Positions 33,157 to 46,294 are shown, counted from the stretch's first letter. The stretch is 64,000 nucleotides of DNA from Ulota crispa (GCA_963920765.1 OY987244.1:23168358-23232357); one strand, 5' to 3'. Notes: generated from the letters alone by a model not told the origin. Made by a program: numbers and translations.

Positions 33157-35821
33157 ATGGCCGCGGGTGGATCACGAGCTCGGGCCGACTACGATTACCT
33201 CATCAAGCTGCTGTTAATCGGCGACAGCGGTATGTGTACTGACCTCGAGAGAATTCAATCCCGGTCTTAGTGAGCTCTCTCTCTCTCGGCATTTTGAGGA
33301 TGTTTTCTGTGAGCTTGAGTATCGGCGAAAAGCGAGTGTTAGGCGTTGCTTTTCCAACAAGTTAATCGATACAAGCACACTTTAAATAGCTGTTTTATGA
33401 GTTATATGGCATTTACCGTATTGTCAGCCGGTGAATGCAGTGAGATATTAAAACTATCCGCTGTCTTTCACATTTTATCATCCACACTGCACAAGTAGCA
33501 GCATTAATCTTGTAGTGCGCTCATGCTCTCGTTACGATATCTGGGACTCAACTCGCTTGAGCCGCAGTTTATTCGAGTTGTGCTAATGACGAGTGTTTTT
33601 CATGTTCCTTGACCAGCGTACTGGTCCTAGTCTGTATTTGCAATAGGTCTTCGTGTACTTGAGGACTAGAGGCTTGCGTGCTTATGAAGAGTGCGGTTTT
33701 TGTAACAAAATGACATCTAGGTTGATGTGTCCCGTACATGGTTGTGTCAATGACGGTCTGCTTTGCGTTGTAATTGACATTTGCAGGGGTTGGGAAGTCT
33801 TGTCTTCTCCTTCGTTTTTCCGACGACTCTTTCACGACGAGTTTCATCACCACGATAGGGTATGCTTTATTGGGCATTCATTTAAGAGTATCTTGGGAAA
33901 GTCGCTTAGGATCTGGTTGGTTTAATTAAATTATGAACGCTAAGATTTCTATTGTTGAATCTCGTGTTTATCTTCTCGAAACGGTGTTTTGCCTCACAGG
34001 TGTTTTGTTCGTGCATCTCGTCGTGGGCACATACTTTTAGTTCTGTTCGTCTTCGTCATGTCATCATGAATGTGAAGTGCTTGTGTTGGTTTATACTCCC
34101 GTACATGGCTTTCAATGCCAGCAATTGTAGTGCGCGAGTGTACTATTCATTTGGAATTCCAGCGTGTCTCCGCTAGTGTTTGAACGATTCATGGCATAAT
34201 TTTGAGAAAAGTGTAAATTTTGGTCGAACTAGAGAACTGTTCACGGTATGTAGAATTTATCGCATCTTTTGCACTGTATTATGTCACTCCTGCCGTCTTG
34301 GAATATTTTCTGTACGTTTTTTGATTCTTTGATGTGCAGCTTATTACAGAGGAGCAATGGGAATATTGTTGGTCTACGATGTGACAGATGAATCTTCATT
34401 CAACAGTATCCATCCTTCTGCAATTTTTTTGTCTTTATTGCATTTGATCAGTTTTGGATCGCAAGGGATTTGTTCTTCTTATGGCGATCTTGTTTTAAAC
34501 ATGGCATGTCGGTGAAAAAGGAGGAATCTCGCTGTTGACATGACTCGGCATGCATCAGATATTCGGAACTGGATCAGGAACATTGAGCAGCATGCGTCTG
34601 ACAATGTGAACAAGATCCTGGTAGGAAACAAGGCTGATATGGACGAGAGTAAACGAGTACGTACCTAACACTCACTTATGTTATAGTTTCGCCATGTATG
34701 CTGCCTGAGGCGCATCCGACATCTGTTTTCTCTCTTTTTCGTCGAGAACTTGGAATTCAAGTTCGAGGCACATGTTTCACCCATGTTCTGCTGAGATGTC
34801 TCTATTTGAGTGTATGCTGATGTAGTTAGGCAATTCCGATATCTGCACTAATACTCGTGCCTGAATACGGGTTTAGTATCCATCTATTTTTACTTATATT
34901 TCCGATTTCAAAACTGATTCACGCACTGAGCGTCTCATCACGGTAACTGTCCAATAAGAAGTTACAGGACAGTACGTCATTTTTGATCTAATGGTTTTTG
35001 CATTTTATGATAGGATGAGTTTTGGTTCCATCATCATTCCGAACGCGTTATTTTTTTGTTTTTGTAGCTTGTAAACTTGAAATAACAATATTTTGATGGA
35101 CCGGAGCTCTCTCGCTGTATTCTGTAAGATTACGTCCAGTCCTCTATATCTGAAATTCTTGGCCTCCGGGGCATGTGAGGTGTTAATGGAGATATGGTTA
35201 TTTGTGCAGGCGGTCCCTTTTGCCAAAGGTCAAGCTCTGGCTGATGAATTTGGAATCAAGTTTTTTGAAACTGTAAGTTAACGATGTAGTCCTGTATATC
35301 TTTCATGAAAAGAATTGGCTTTGTGGTACTGTGCAGACATTAACGTAGTTGGATGCTAATACTAATTCCAGTTGTTAGTACCTTTATTCTGGGTGCCTCC
35401 TATTCCTGGCAATTTGACCACAGAGTTACTGATGACTAGCTTGTGATCAACGAATGTATTGCAGAGTGCCAAAACAAACATGAATGTGGAGGATGTTTTC
35501 TTCACAGTTGCGAGGGACATCAAACAAAGGCTAGCGGAGTCCGATTCAAAACCAGAGGTGACTTAACGTTTTTTTTGTTTTTATAGGGATATCCTATTGC
35601 TTTGTAGATTAGGTACGATTTGAATTAGCTGTTATATTCTTTCCCCTGGATCTTCCTTAGGTACTGCAAGCGTTACGTATTGTATAAGCAGGACAAAAAC
35701 TTAACAACATTAGTACAACATTCGTTCTTTGCAGGTTGCCAAGAATGCCAAGCCAGATGTCAAGCTTACTCCTGGGAACGCTCAACAGAAGCCAGCTGCT
35801 GGTTCTTGCTGCTCATCATAG
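33157..35821 (+). CDS. Rab8/RABE-type small GTPase gene lacking the switch II exon
   Basis: RABE GTPases (plant Rab8) drive Golgi-to-plasma-membrane vesicle transport. Exons seen: 33157-33229, 33787-33859, 34340-34405, 34559-34656, 35210-35272, 35465-35557, 35735-35821, all with GT/AG borders. Exon 1 starts [20 protein letters not shown]; the P-loop GDSGVGKS spans exons 1-2 (residues 22-29); exon 2 has switch I with TTIG. Later exons give [23 protein letters not shown] (G4), SAK (G5), and the C-terminal CCSS for double geranylgeranylation. Missing: the segment between TTIG and AYYRG, which holds the DTAGQE (G3/switch II) motif. Exon 2 ends two bases into a codon and exon 34340 begins with two; an exon of about 101 nt is needed, which would give 217 residues, the family size. 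Nothing like it lies in 33860-34339, and direct joining shifts the frame. So this is a damaged gene, an assembly loss, or a gene with that exon elsewhere. Confidence 0.9.
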
Positions 35822-38266
35822 GTATGACTTATGTTGGAAAATACTTCTGACCTTTGGAATCTATCCCTAGTCCAGAATACAATTTTACTGTGTTTTGAGC
35901 TTTCTCCAAGCAGCTGCTTGCATGCTTTGGAGTTGATTCTTGGGCCAGGGTTGTAAGCTGAAACCTCTAGTCAAGAAACTAGAGATTTCTTGGGGCCATT
36001 TGGGAGGGGCCACATGGCACTGAAGCGTTCTGCTAAGTTCTCTTTACCGATTTTTTGAAAGCAACATTGCACAAAGTTTTAGCTTTCTCAATTCCTTCTC
36101 AGGATGAGACGCTAAGAGATGAGATAGACATGGCTCTCTGCAATAGATTGACTTGCTAACTTTCTCTATTTGACTACTTTAGATATATTTGCATAGATTT
36201 CACTTCCTTAGTATCTTTTTAGAGGATATAGTGCTGATGGTATGTCCTTGTGGAGTACTTCGATTGTGTAACATCTCTTGGTATTAGGATTGTCGGGTGG
36301 GGTCGTAAATGTGTTGTGAACTGATTTTGTGTAGCTTGCAGTATTGTAATTACTGATGGTTTTTTCAATGCAACCTTTTAAGAATGTTGAGATATTCGTT
36401 TGTGGTTCATCGTTGTGTGATCAAATGACGTCTATAAATTCCATGTTTGTTTTGGATGTGCCTTTATCTGAGACACGTAAAGGCTCTGGTTCCTTGTTGG
36501 TGTCCGTTTTTCTCCTTGAGTCTCAAGTTATGCACCTCGTGGTCTTGATCCATAATTAAGTTGGATGATGAACTATGTTCTCTATGACAGATTGTACTGG
36601 TGGCCTCAGGATGAATTTCTTAGGTGTCTCTGATAATTTTTGGCCTTTTTAATGCCTAAACTTTTAGCGTCTTTAGGGTCTGGTCTTTCTTTCTCTCTTG
36701 TCACAAAGAGCTGGAAGTGTTATCATGACCAAGTGGACGATCTTACGGGTCAGTTATCTAATAGTTTTGCAAACAAGTTTTTGAAAAACTTAAATATTTT
36801 GATGCAAAGATCAAATGCGTAGACCTCCTAACAATTGGGTTGACTTTTATGTAATGTGGCACGACATGTTGTAGATGTATACATAGAAACTATGATTATG
36901 ATACACGAGGGCTATATCACGCTTGCATACCATGAGTACATAAGCATAATCCATCAATGTTAAATGTATGCGATCTATTGATGTTTTCTATTACCATGTT
37001 ATTGATCCATACAAATGACGTGTTTTGTTTTTGGTGAATAATGTGGTCAAAGCACGTAGAAGGCAATTTCACGTAAGACCAACGCGTTCGTGCAAAGCTT
37101 GGTTAGTGTTATTATATTATCTTGAAGTACAAATGAAAGGTGCACTCAAATGAGTCCTACCTTTTCGTGGTTTTGCAATAGGCTTGGTTTTGCATTAGAT
37201 TATTGCAACCTCTAGATAAAACTTTAATGTACCACTTGCATCATTTTCCAATTTTGGATAGACCCTCTAGGGTACGATATTTGTTGGATACTCCAAAAAA
37301 ATTAACTAAGCTAGAGGCAATTTAAGAAACCATGATAGTTGGGTCCAACATCCTAAAATTGATGTTTATGGCAAATATCACTTCGTGCCAAGTGTAATGG
37401 ATCTTAGTAAAAATTGAGGGCCCTTTTTTACATTTAGGAACAAATAAGTTAGTTACAAGAGGGTTTGTCCTTGTAACATTGCCTAACTTGTTTTTTGAGT
37501 GAGGTACTTATTCAAACTTTCTCAAAATAACTTCTCTTTACACAAAAGCTTCCTCCCTTGCAATCAAGAGACAACTAATCAAGCTCAATGAATTTTTGGT
37601 TGCCCTTGAGTTAGGTTTGTTGGCATCTAGTTTGAGAAACCCTTGTGGACAAAACAAAGGGGGCCACCTTGGACTTGTCATGGATTGTTAACCCTGAAAT
37701 GTTTGTGGCACCCAGATTCTGGTGATATTTACACTAGAACCTGGTGCCTTAAGCATTTAGGGGGTAATTAGGAAAATCAAAGAAATGTTTTGACACTAAA
37801 ATACATTTAGAAGACCACAGTTTCTTTTATTTAATTGTCTTAAAATTTGTTTGTTGCTTTTGTTGGCAATTTGAAAGACACGTCTCATGCTCTCTTCTTT
37901 AGACAATTACATGAAAGGCTACAATTATGTTAAAAATACATTCAAAATTGGCTCTTTGATTCAAATTGTGTATATTTTAGGTAATAATCCAATTTGTACG
38001 GATTGCTTTAGTTGAACATGGTGCTAGTCTTTTTTGCTTTTGAGGATTATTGTAGTTGTCAATCGCAATGTCTACTTTCTAACAGAGTTATCAAGGATGA
38101 ATTTTACCATCTAGATTCATGAGGTTTAAACATTTGAACCGTTTTCAACAAGAAATTGATTCACAATAGTTTTTTAAAACTGGGATCAATTTTCACTAGT
38201 AGAAATAAGGTCTTGGGGCACCAAATAGTGACATTGTAGCTTGGTACCCCCACAACATTATTTCTA
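35822..38266. other. Rab 3' flank, then gene desert
   Basis: The first several hundred bases are probably Rab 3' UTR; a donor-like GTATGA directly follows the stop codon, so a 3' UTR intron is possible. Beyond about 36850 the DNA is AT-rich. Part of 37450-37640 resembles 15470-15560. No supported gene. Confidence 0.4.
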
Positions 38267-39063
38267 TTAACCTCTAAGCGCCCCACAAGCCAGAATATGG
38301 CTTTTGCAAATCAAACTTTCCTTAAAATCTGGTTCAAATTTGTACTGTACCTCCCAAAAAAGTGACTTGGTCAAAGGTATGGTACTACTCTCATGCCGGG
38401 AAGTGGGCAATGGAGGTTTCACCACTTGTACAAGCATAGATTGTGCAAGTTAACCGTGACAATAGTACACTAAAACTTCATTCCAAGCAGTTTAGGGCTT
38501 AGGTGCAAGGATAAAGACCACCGTCTATGACCGGTTTAATACTATTAGGGTGTTTTGGCATGCATGCCTTAGACTAGAAAAGGGTTTTGCAGCTATACTA
38601 TTGAGATTTGTGCCCTTGTGGAGGTCAAAACTGTATCCGTACCGTGTCTATTGTTCACCATGCCGTGTGAGCCTTGCAACTTTGGGCCTCTAAAAAGCAC
38701 CTTGCGGATGTCAAAACATTACCAGATTTGGCAGCAAGCGAGATACTTGTAAATTGCACCCCCTGTCTAAATTTCATATAAAGGAGCCTCCTCTAAGGCA
38801 TGAATTTTTGCATCCATAGCCATGGACTCCCCCAAAATTAGCCGGTTGCCACATAGTCAATTGTACTTTGACTTTTATAATCTCCAAAACGATGCGGTCA
38901 AAAGTTTTGCAAATTTCTAGTTGGGTGCATCAAGCACTCTTTTTGCTATTTCAGCGATGAATCCTCCTCGATCTAAGTTCCCAGCTTGGGGCGTGCAATT
39001 TTTACGAGCATGGTCACTCCTGGCCTCATTTTTTGGATTTTGCGCTGGGCACTCAGGGGTTAA
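38267..39063. mobile_element. TTAA-class element, AGCGCC termini, long form
   Basis: TTAACCTCTAAGCGCC at the left and GGGCACTCAGGGGTTAA at the right, 797 bp. Related ends are found in the 247-bp element 43329-43575. Non-coding. Confidence 0.65.
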
Positions 39064-39139
39064 AGCTTCTTTTTCAATTACAATGTTTCACGGTTTGTAT
39101 GTTTTTTTTCTTGAATGGAGTTGTTGGATAAGGGGTGTT

Positions 39140-39990
39140 TTAACCCTTAAAGGTTTGTGCATCCAAAAAGTGGATGTGCCTTGGTCAACCCTAATTGTAA
39201 CTTTCAGAATATCAATTTTTGGTACATAGCTCAAACTAAGAAAATGAAGCTTGACAAGTTTCCTTTCTATTCCGTTTAAATTTTTTGGAAAATGTCAAAA
39301 ATCAAAAGAGTTATTGCTATTGAAAGCTCCAAGTGTTAAAATCCAAATAACACAATATGGTCTATTTTTCATTCATATTTTCTACTCTCTAAATACATTT
39401 TAAGTTTAAACTACTAAACTATGTTTCTCATTCTACCATTCATTTATGGTAGAAATCATAGCTTTTTTTTAATATATATTCTGATTTTATTTCCATATTT
39501 AGCTTTAAAAATCATAATAATTTGAATATTCTATCAAATTTATTGAAAAAAACAGCATAAATAGAAAATGAATGTGTCTTCTAGTAAAAAATATCAAAAT
39601 TTTACAAATTAATTAAATATAAGGATAAACATGGTTTGATAGTCAAATTTGACTTTAAATTCTTTGTTGTGGCTGTTTTGGGTGTAAAAAAAATAACCAA
39701 TTGAAAAAATTTCACACTAATCTTTAATGCTACTTGTACCTCTTGAAAAAATTTCAAGTCATTCAAACTTTTTTGCTATTTTATCTTATTTATGTTTATT
39801 TCATGAAAACAAAATGATAACAATTACAAATTTTCATGAAACAAATTGAAATTTCTTACAGTGATATGTTATTCATAGTTTCAAGTAATAAAAATAAAAA
39901 ATAGTTGTTTGACCTCAATTTAAAAGGCAAAGTTAAGCTTAGAAATGAAGTTTGACCATTTCAAAATGGATCAAGTCCTTTACGGGTTAA
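39140..39990. mobile_element. TTAA-class element, 0.85 kb
   Basis: TTAACCCTTAAAGGTTTGTG at the left, TCAAGTCCTTTACGGGTTAA at the right, each with extra flanking T or A. Very AT-rich body with no ORF. It starts 76 bp after the preceding TTAA-class element. Confidence 0.6.
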
Positions 39991-40433
39991 AAGCATACAT
40001 TCTGTTATATATAGGCACTAATACTATAAAGGAGAGTTACGGACAAACTTCTTTGCTGCCCATGAATTGGAAAACCCAAAAATGACATACTGTGTTTACA
40101 TTACTTGGAAGTTTGCGCTTAATATCCAGGCACTTGAAATTCCGGCCTAAAGTGATCCCATTGCACTTTGGAGTTCCCGGTTATGCCTTTTTGGGCCTTC
40201 CATGCATGGAACTTTGGAAATCCCATTGTGTATGTGCACACCTACGTAGATTTATCTCCACTTATCTGTACTTGAAAACTGCCACTTTTGGTGTGTTGGT
40301 GGAGAATTTTGAATTTCCCATGATGAACAAAGACATCTTTTGTTTTATAAAAGAAATTATGCTTTTAAGCTACTTGACACTGATCAATGTGAACTTTTAA
40401 AATTTACGTTCTAAACCACCTTAGATAAGTTGT

Positions 40434-40752
40434 CTAAGGTGGGTACACCCATAAGCGTTAGTGTCCCCATAACCATCACCTCTGAAATTTTGGAAAATCT
40501 GTGGAAATAAATAGATGTAATGACAAGGATGTACAACATGTGAACATGAAACCTTAATATTGGTTATGGGTGCAATGGCAATTTGCTCTTTAAAAATTCA
40601 TAACTTATTCTCATAGTATCCAAATAATACATTTGAAAGTGCAAACTCATTTTTTTACTGTTCCTAATTGGATCCTATAATTTGCTAGATAATTATTAAT
40701 AGTCATCATGTTTAAAACCCTTAAACTCACGCTTATGGGTATACCCACCTTA
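40434..40752 (+). mobile_element. MITE, TAAGGTGGGTACACCCATAA subfamily, copy 1
   Basis: TAAGGTGGGTACACCCATAA and TTATGGGTATACCCACCTTA ends; 319 bp. Same orientation as 63143-63460, sharing TTGGAAAATCTGTGGAAAT and GGTTATGGGTGCAATGGCA. Confidence 0.85.
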
Positions 40753-40858
40753 TATGCTGTCTCAAAATAGCCCCATTTGCCCACAGTTTCCACAACATAT
40801 AACTCGTTCCTATCTCAATTTTATTTCTTTGTTTGAACCCACCTAACCCCATCGTTCT

Positions 40859-40859
<1 letters not shown>

Positions 40860-40889
<30 letters not shown>
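40860..40889. repeat. Poly(A) tract, 30 bp
   Basis: Thirty consecutive A bases. No adjoining retroelement coding sequence or target duplication was recognised, so it is a simple repeat rather than a proven retroposon tail. Confidence 0.9.
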
Positions 40890-40893
<4 letters not shown>

Positions 40894-41765
40894 TTGTAAT
40901 TATATGGCTTTGAGAAGTAAATTTGCAATGTTTTTTAAAACACAAGTTGCAAAACAAAGGAATGCTAAGTATGAGGAGTAATTATATTTTAGACTTTTGT
41001 TGACAAGAGGGGCATTTGGAGAAATTTTAATAAATTGCGGATTTTCCTACTTGTAAGCTCCAAATTTCTTACCATGGGAGGGATTTCACAATAAAGTCCA
41101 TCATTAAGGGCTTCAAACATCAACTTTTTCAAGTGACTCACGTTGCAATTCATCTTGGTGAATTCACTAGTGAACATCAAGGTGGGTCACCTCTAGAATT
41201 CACTCCTGATTACGTGATTCGCATTAAGAGTGAATTTTAGAAACTCATTTTTGTGCAGCTCATCCTCTCAGGTGTCTTAAACACTCAGACCTTGACTTGT
41301 GCACAAAACCCTACTTGCAAACTCACATGTGTGTCAAACTTTGGACATGCAAGTGAACAAAAATAATTCACTAGTGGACGGGGATCATGTGAGGTGAGAA
41401 ACTCATAGGGCACATTTTATGTTTGAACCCCCCTATTGTTGACAAACCCACAAGTTTCTTTTATGCAAGTTTAATAGTATTTACTACTTGAAATGTAATT
41501 GTAGTAAAAAATGTCAAAGTGGAATACAGACTAACTTAATAAAGCATAATCCCACATTAACATGCATAATCCTTGCTATTAATCGATATGTGTTATGGTC
41601 ACTCCTGATATATCTATATATTTTTTTGTTGCCTTCGTATTAAAAACAAGCTACAAGAGGCTTTGTTTAAGTGGCATTGGTTTGGTTTTTTGGTAAGGCC
41701 CTACAAACTTCTTCACATATAGCTTTTTGTCAATAAAAAGCCTCATTTCTTTCAAACATTGTTGA
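40890..41765. other. Intergenic DNA, nothing recognised
   Basis: AT-rich, no supported gene or full repeat. Confidence 0.4.
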
Positions 41766-41996
41766 CACCCTTAAACGTTTAAGCATGCCTTTGCAACCAA
41801 TACAATACAAGATTTCTTTCTTGTATTTGGAATGGTTACACATCTTTACTACTTTTGAAATTATCAAAGAAGTTGAAATATAGATCAATACGATTCTAGT
41901 GAGCTATTTGAGATCCCAAATTAAAACTTCTTGTTGATAATAAATGCCAATTATAAGACAACCTATATACTATGTCATGTGGTCATTTAAGGGTTA
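41766..41996. mobile_element. About 230-bp TTAA-class MITE, copy 3
   Basis: ACCCTTAAACGTTTAAGC at the left, GGTCATTTAAGGGTTAA at the right. Body matches the family (GAGATCCCAAATTAAAACTT). The left TTAA has decayed. Confidence 0.8.
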
Positions 41997-42374
41997 AACA
42001 CCTAAAGATTAAAGCTTTTTTAGGTCTAACTATACTATGCTAGTTTTTCTTCTGATTCTATTTTGAATTTTCTAACCTTTAGGATTGTAGCCAGTTCATA
42101 GTTTGTTTGTCAAGCTTTTTATGCAATTAATCATGTATAATCTATAGAACATAAGCCTCAATTATTATGCACATATATGATTTTCCGTGTATACTAGTGT
42201 TGAATTAATTCTAAACCCAAGTTATATATATTTGATAAAAATAAAAAGAACTTGCAAAAGTAAAGAAAAAATCATTAAGGTATACTACCTATCAATTCCG
42301 TAACACAACGACCATTTTCACATGGTTGAAGGTGTCCATTACTCATGAAGGACCATAATCAAGCAAATTGCACA

Positions 42375-42632
42375 TAACGTGTTATTCGTTAAATTGGGAA
42401 AAACGTAGGTACCATTTTGTATTTCACCTAAAACTCAAAAAGTTATTTTAAACCAGATTCAAAGCTATCAAATTCAATCTGAGCCACTAAGATTTTTTCT
42501 CTCGCAAATTCCTCCTCTGAGGTGAGGGCACGTGTACCAAAAAAAATGTTGTGAGCTGGAATTCAGGTGATCACCTAAATTCTTGAAAGTCCCAAAATGT
42601 ATTGTGTTTCTCAATTTAACAAATAACGCGTT
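42375..42632 (+). mobile_element. About 250-bp MITE, TTTGTTAAATTGGGAAAAAC termini, copy 3
   Basis: AACGTGTTATTCGTTAAATT at the left, AATTTAACAAATAACGCGTT at the right; body has GAGCCACTAAGATTTTTTCT and GAGGTGAGGGCACGTG. Same orientation as 13916-14164. Confidence 0.82.
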
Positions 42633-43328
42633 ACATTCATTTTTTAGCATACCTATGACTTTGCAAGATCTATCATTTTCTTTACCCAACAACTCACCAT
42701 TCAATGGATAAACATGAAGGTTTTAACCTTGAAGCCCGAAGGGTGATGTAGAGAAAATAAGACCAACACTGCCATTTTTTTGATGATTTATGTAAAATTC
42801 AACATAAAAACTTTTTTTTTGAGTTTTAACTGTACGGAAGTGTAATATACAAGTAAGGCAATATGTGAAAAAAAGTTCAGCCCATATAACCGCATAGATT
42901 GTAAGGTTATAATGTTTGAAGTGAGAAAACAACCTTTTTTCATTCTTGCAAAACAAGGTCAGTAGACTTTGAGCCCTCCTAAAGTAAATTTTTTGCTCTA
43001 TACAAAAATAAGAGTTTAGACCATTCACAAGTACATGATGTTAGGTTTACTCATAGAAAATTTTAGAAGCAAATATATAATCTAGTTTATTCTAAATTAC
43101 CCTATAATGCAAGCAGAGGTTCAGTGAATTGGCAACACACTAGTCATTTTTTCATGATTTCTTGTAGAAGGAAGAAGTCTTTTATTTGAAATCTGAACAG
43201 TTTAAATTTAGAGCCAAACATTTGAGATATATGAGAAAAGTTTCAAGAACTTTGAACTTATGGATTGCAAGATGACAGGGCTTGAAGTTAGAAGAAACTA
43301 TATTTTCTTGAAAATCACCCGAACATAG

Positions 43329-43575
43329 TTAACCCCTGAGCGCCTAAGGGGCCAAAATATGGCCTCTCAAATTTGAAAATTTCCCTGTTTGACCGTTATA
43401 ATCTTTTCAATGATACAATGAAAGGACATGTCCTTTTCCTTGGAGCTCCAGGCCTATATTCACTACCAATTGGTACAATTAGTTTTTGTGGATCTCTTTT
43501 AGGTGATAGTTTGATTGAAATGAGTTCCAAAAGGTTTGGATTTGAGTGAACTTGTGTTGGGCGCTCAGGGGTTAA
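43329..43575. mobile_element. TTAA-class MITE, CCCCTGAGCGCC termini
   Basis: TTAACCCCTGAGCGCC and GGGCGCTCAGGGGTTAA, 247 bp, near-perfect inverted ends. Inner AATATGGCCTCTCAAAT resembles 38267 (AATATGGCTTTTGCAAAT), so the two are long and short forms of one family. Confidence 0.85.
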
Positions 43576-43710
43576 CAAAGTTTGATTCCTCTTAGATTGT
43601 GATTTGTGTGCTCATTTTTTTTTCTTTTTGACAATTGTATACCATATTTTATTAGTAACATACATGCCAATTTTCAAAAATTGATGAGAGTTTTAGCATA
43701 AGATTCTCCA

Positions 43711-43883
43711 AAGACACCAAAAGAAAAATGGCAATTAAGAACTAAGTAATGTAGTTGTTGTGCAGTTATTGTGACCATATGTAGTCGTTTCATAGTTGTT
43801 ATATGGTCACATATGGTTACAATAATTGCACAACAACTAAATTACTTAGTTGTTTATTGCCGTTTTTCTTCTAATGAGATGTC
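43711..43883. repeat. Hairpin, about 70-bp arms
   Basis: The left arm contains AACTAAGTAATGTAGTTGTT and GTTATTGTGACCATATG. The right arm contains CATATGGTTACAATAATTGC and AACAACTAAATTACTTAGTT. The fold extends outward to AAGAAAAATGGCAATTAA / TTTATTGCCGTTTTTCTT. It could be a small foldback element or give a stem-loop RNA. Confidence 0.8.
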
Positions 43884-44849
43884 CAAATTGCTGAAGGTGC
43901 CCTAATTCTTTTGGACAACATAACTTTTCACTCTAGCATCCGATTGGAATTTTTTTTTTTCCTCACACAAAGACGTTCATTGTGTGCACCTTGTCTCCAA
44001 ATTTCAAAAACATTTGCCAAATTGACTTCATAGGAATCTACCCAAACTTTCAACTGACTGTTGAACGATCTTTTGTGATTTAGGGGTTAATATTAAAAAA
44101 ATCTATTTGATGACATCATCAACTCAAAATCAACTGAGTTTAAGTAAATTTCTCAAACTTCCTCCCATCTAATTTTTGTTGTGTCAATACAAGGCCTCTC
44201 ACGCTTTAATCAAGAGCAAAAAAAAATGTTTTCATTTATGTAAACACAAATATGTTTTATTTTTTTCTTAAGTCAAGTACAACTTCAAATCTCAGAAAAT
44301 AATTTCTTTTTCTTTTGGAGTTGTTTTTTCTATGTACGACCCAATTTAATCAAAACAAAAGTGCTAAGGGGCGGCCAAGTCTAGGATTCTAGGATTTTTT
44401 ATTGGACAATAATTCTCGTGGGCAATAAGGATGGAATGGGAAATTGTGCCCCGTTGTTGACTAAACACTCCAAATCCGAAACCCCGTGCCTGTAAAGTGG
44501 TATAACCCGTGTCCATCAATTTTCCATGTTCATTTTTTTCAAACCCCAACCGAGTCAATTCATAATTCAAAAAGACAAAAAAAAACACAAAAAGTTAAGC
44601 AACACAAAAAAAAAGGCGGATCAGAGGATCCTAGTTCACTTTGAATTTTTCCTTTGTCAAAATGGACAAATAAACTTGTATAACCAAATTCTTGTATTGA
44701 ATACTAGTATAGGCACCCGTCAGTTTGATGGGACGCAAAATAATTTTAGACCCAATTACGCAAAAAATTTCCTTTGTAAGAAAGTAATTTTTACTTTTTA
44801 TCCAAGCCCCAACTTTGGCAATAAGATGAAATGCCTATGGGACGATGCT

Positions 44850-45475
44850 ATTTTGTGAGCGTAAAACTATGAATCCGTGAAAGGAGAGCCAAGATTTTGA
44901 GAGCCGGAATCAATTTTTAGCTCAAAATCAGCAAAAGAAACTTTAAAAACAACAAGTTTTTCAAGGTGCTATTTTGTGAGCATAAAACTATGAGCATGTG
45001 TACAATGAGTAAAGATTTTATGAGCGGGAATCAAGTTTTAGCTCAAAATCATTGAATTTTTTATTAAAAAAGAAAGTTTTTCAAGAGATGAATGTTAATA
45101 ATGCACAATTATAAGGCCCCATGTATACTTGTATAGGTAAAATTTAATATTCTAACAAAAAATCTAGGCTCATGGCTCAGGACTTGTGGATCCCTACTCA
45201 CAATTTAGCATTCCCTAAGGGTGGGGAATGCTAAACCGTGAGTGGGGGTCCGTGAGCCGTGATCCATGAGCCTTGATTTTTTGTCATAATATTGAATTTC
45301 ACCTATAACCATGTACTGTACATATGGCCATATAATTGTGCATTTTAAACTTTCATTTCTTAAAAAATTTGATTTTTTAATTTAATTTAATTAATTTAAC
45401 TCAAAATTGGTTCCCAATCACAAAACCTTGGCTCACCACTTATGACTCACTATTTTACGCTCACAAAATAATTTT
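44850..45475. repeat. Foldback element, about 0.63 kb
   Basis: Arms meet near 45215: GCTCATGGCTCAGGACTTGT...TTTAGCATTCCC and GGGAATGCTAAACCGTGA...CATGAGCCTTGATTTTTT. The pairing continues outward through TAATGCACAATTATAAGGCC / GGCCATATAATTGTGCATT to CTATTTTGTGAGC / GCTCACAAAATA. The left outer part (44850-44935 and 44970-45050) is itself duplicated. Confidence 0.75.
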
Positions 45476-46294
45476 GTTATGTATCTCTGCATGTAGGTAC
45501 TTTGCACCCATATAAGGGTCTTTCGAAAGTTACTTAGGTATTTCAGCAAAATATGGAGGTATTTCAAATTTTCCCCCAAATCAACCGGCATACATTATTG
45601 GCAGCAAAGATTGGTACTCACAAAAACCTTATATAATCCCATGCACATAGATCTAGTGCGACTTCTCTAGACCCAAGAATTTCAACACTAGCAGTATGAT
45701 TGATGACTTGGAAATTGGGATGCTTTCAATCATTACCACCATTCGCTTTGGAGCAATTTTTAGATAGTTCGGAGAGTTTATTTCTTGCATGAACATGTTG
45801 TTAAATGTCTCGAAATTTTGTCAAGGTGCAAAAACTCAGCATGATTGATAATCCTAGTTGAATCCATCTCCCTCTCTACATTTTAGACTACGCTAATTTA
45901 TCCAAAAACTATCATGATAATTGGTCAACTTTAATACCATATTTAACTAAATTTGGACTATTCATAGATCACCAGACTTTGTATAAGATAATCTCTCCGT
46001 GTTTGAGGAACACAAGCCTCTTTTCCATAAATCTTTTGATGTTTTTCAAAATTTTATTGATGTTTATATGTAAAATCCTAAACATTAGGTAACCTTGAAA
46101 TGGTTTACAAATAGATTATTATTTCTTTTCTTTTTTTAGATTGTCTATATGAAGTTAAATACGATATCTTTACACACAACACAATGTAATTGTGAAACTA
46201 ATATATCCTTTAGCAAATGGGATTAGAGTCATATTGAAATCCGTTTGAAACCGTACATCTATAAGTCACTTTACATTATTACCTACTCTAATCT
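45476..46294. other. Intergenic DNA, nothing recognised
   Basis: AT-rich spacer without a supported gene. Confidence 0.4.

Noticed and set aside
40860-40889. Poly(A) tail of a processed pseudogene or LINE
   Set aside because: No adjoining coding or retroelement sequence and no flanking target duplication seen.
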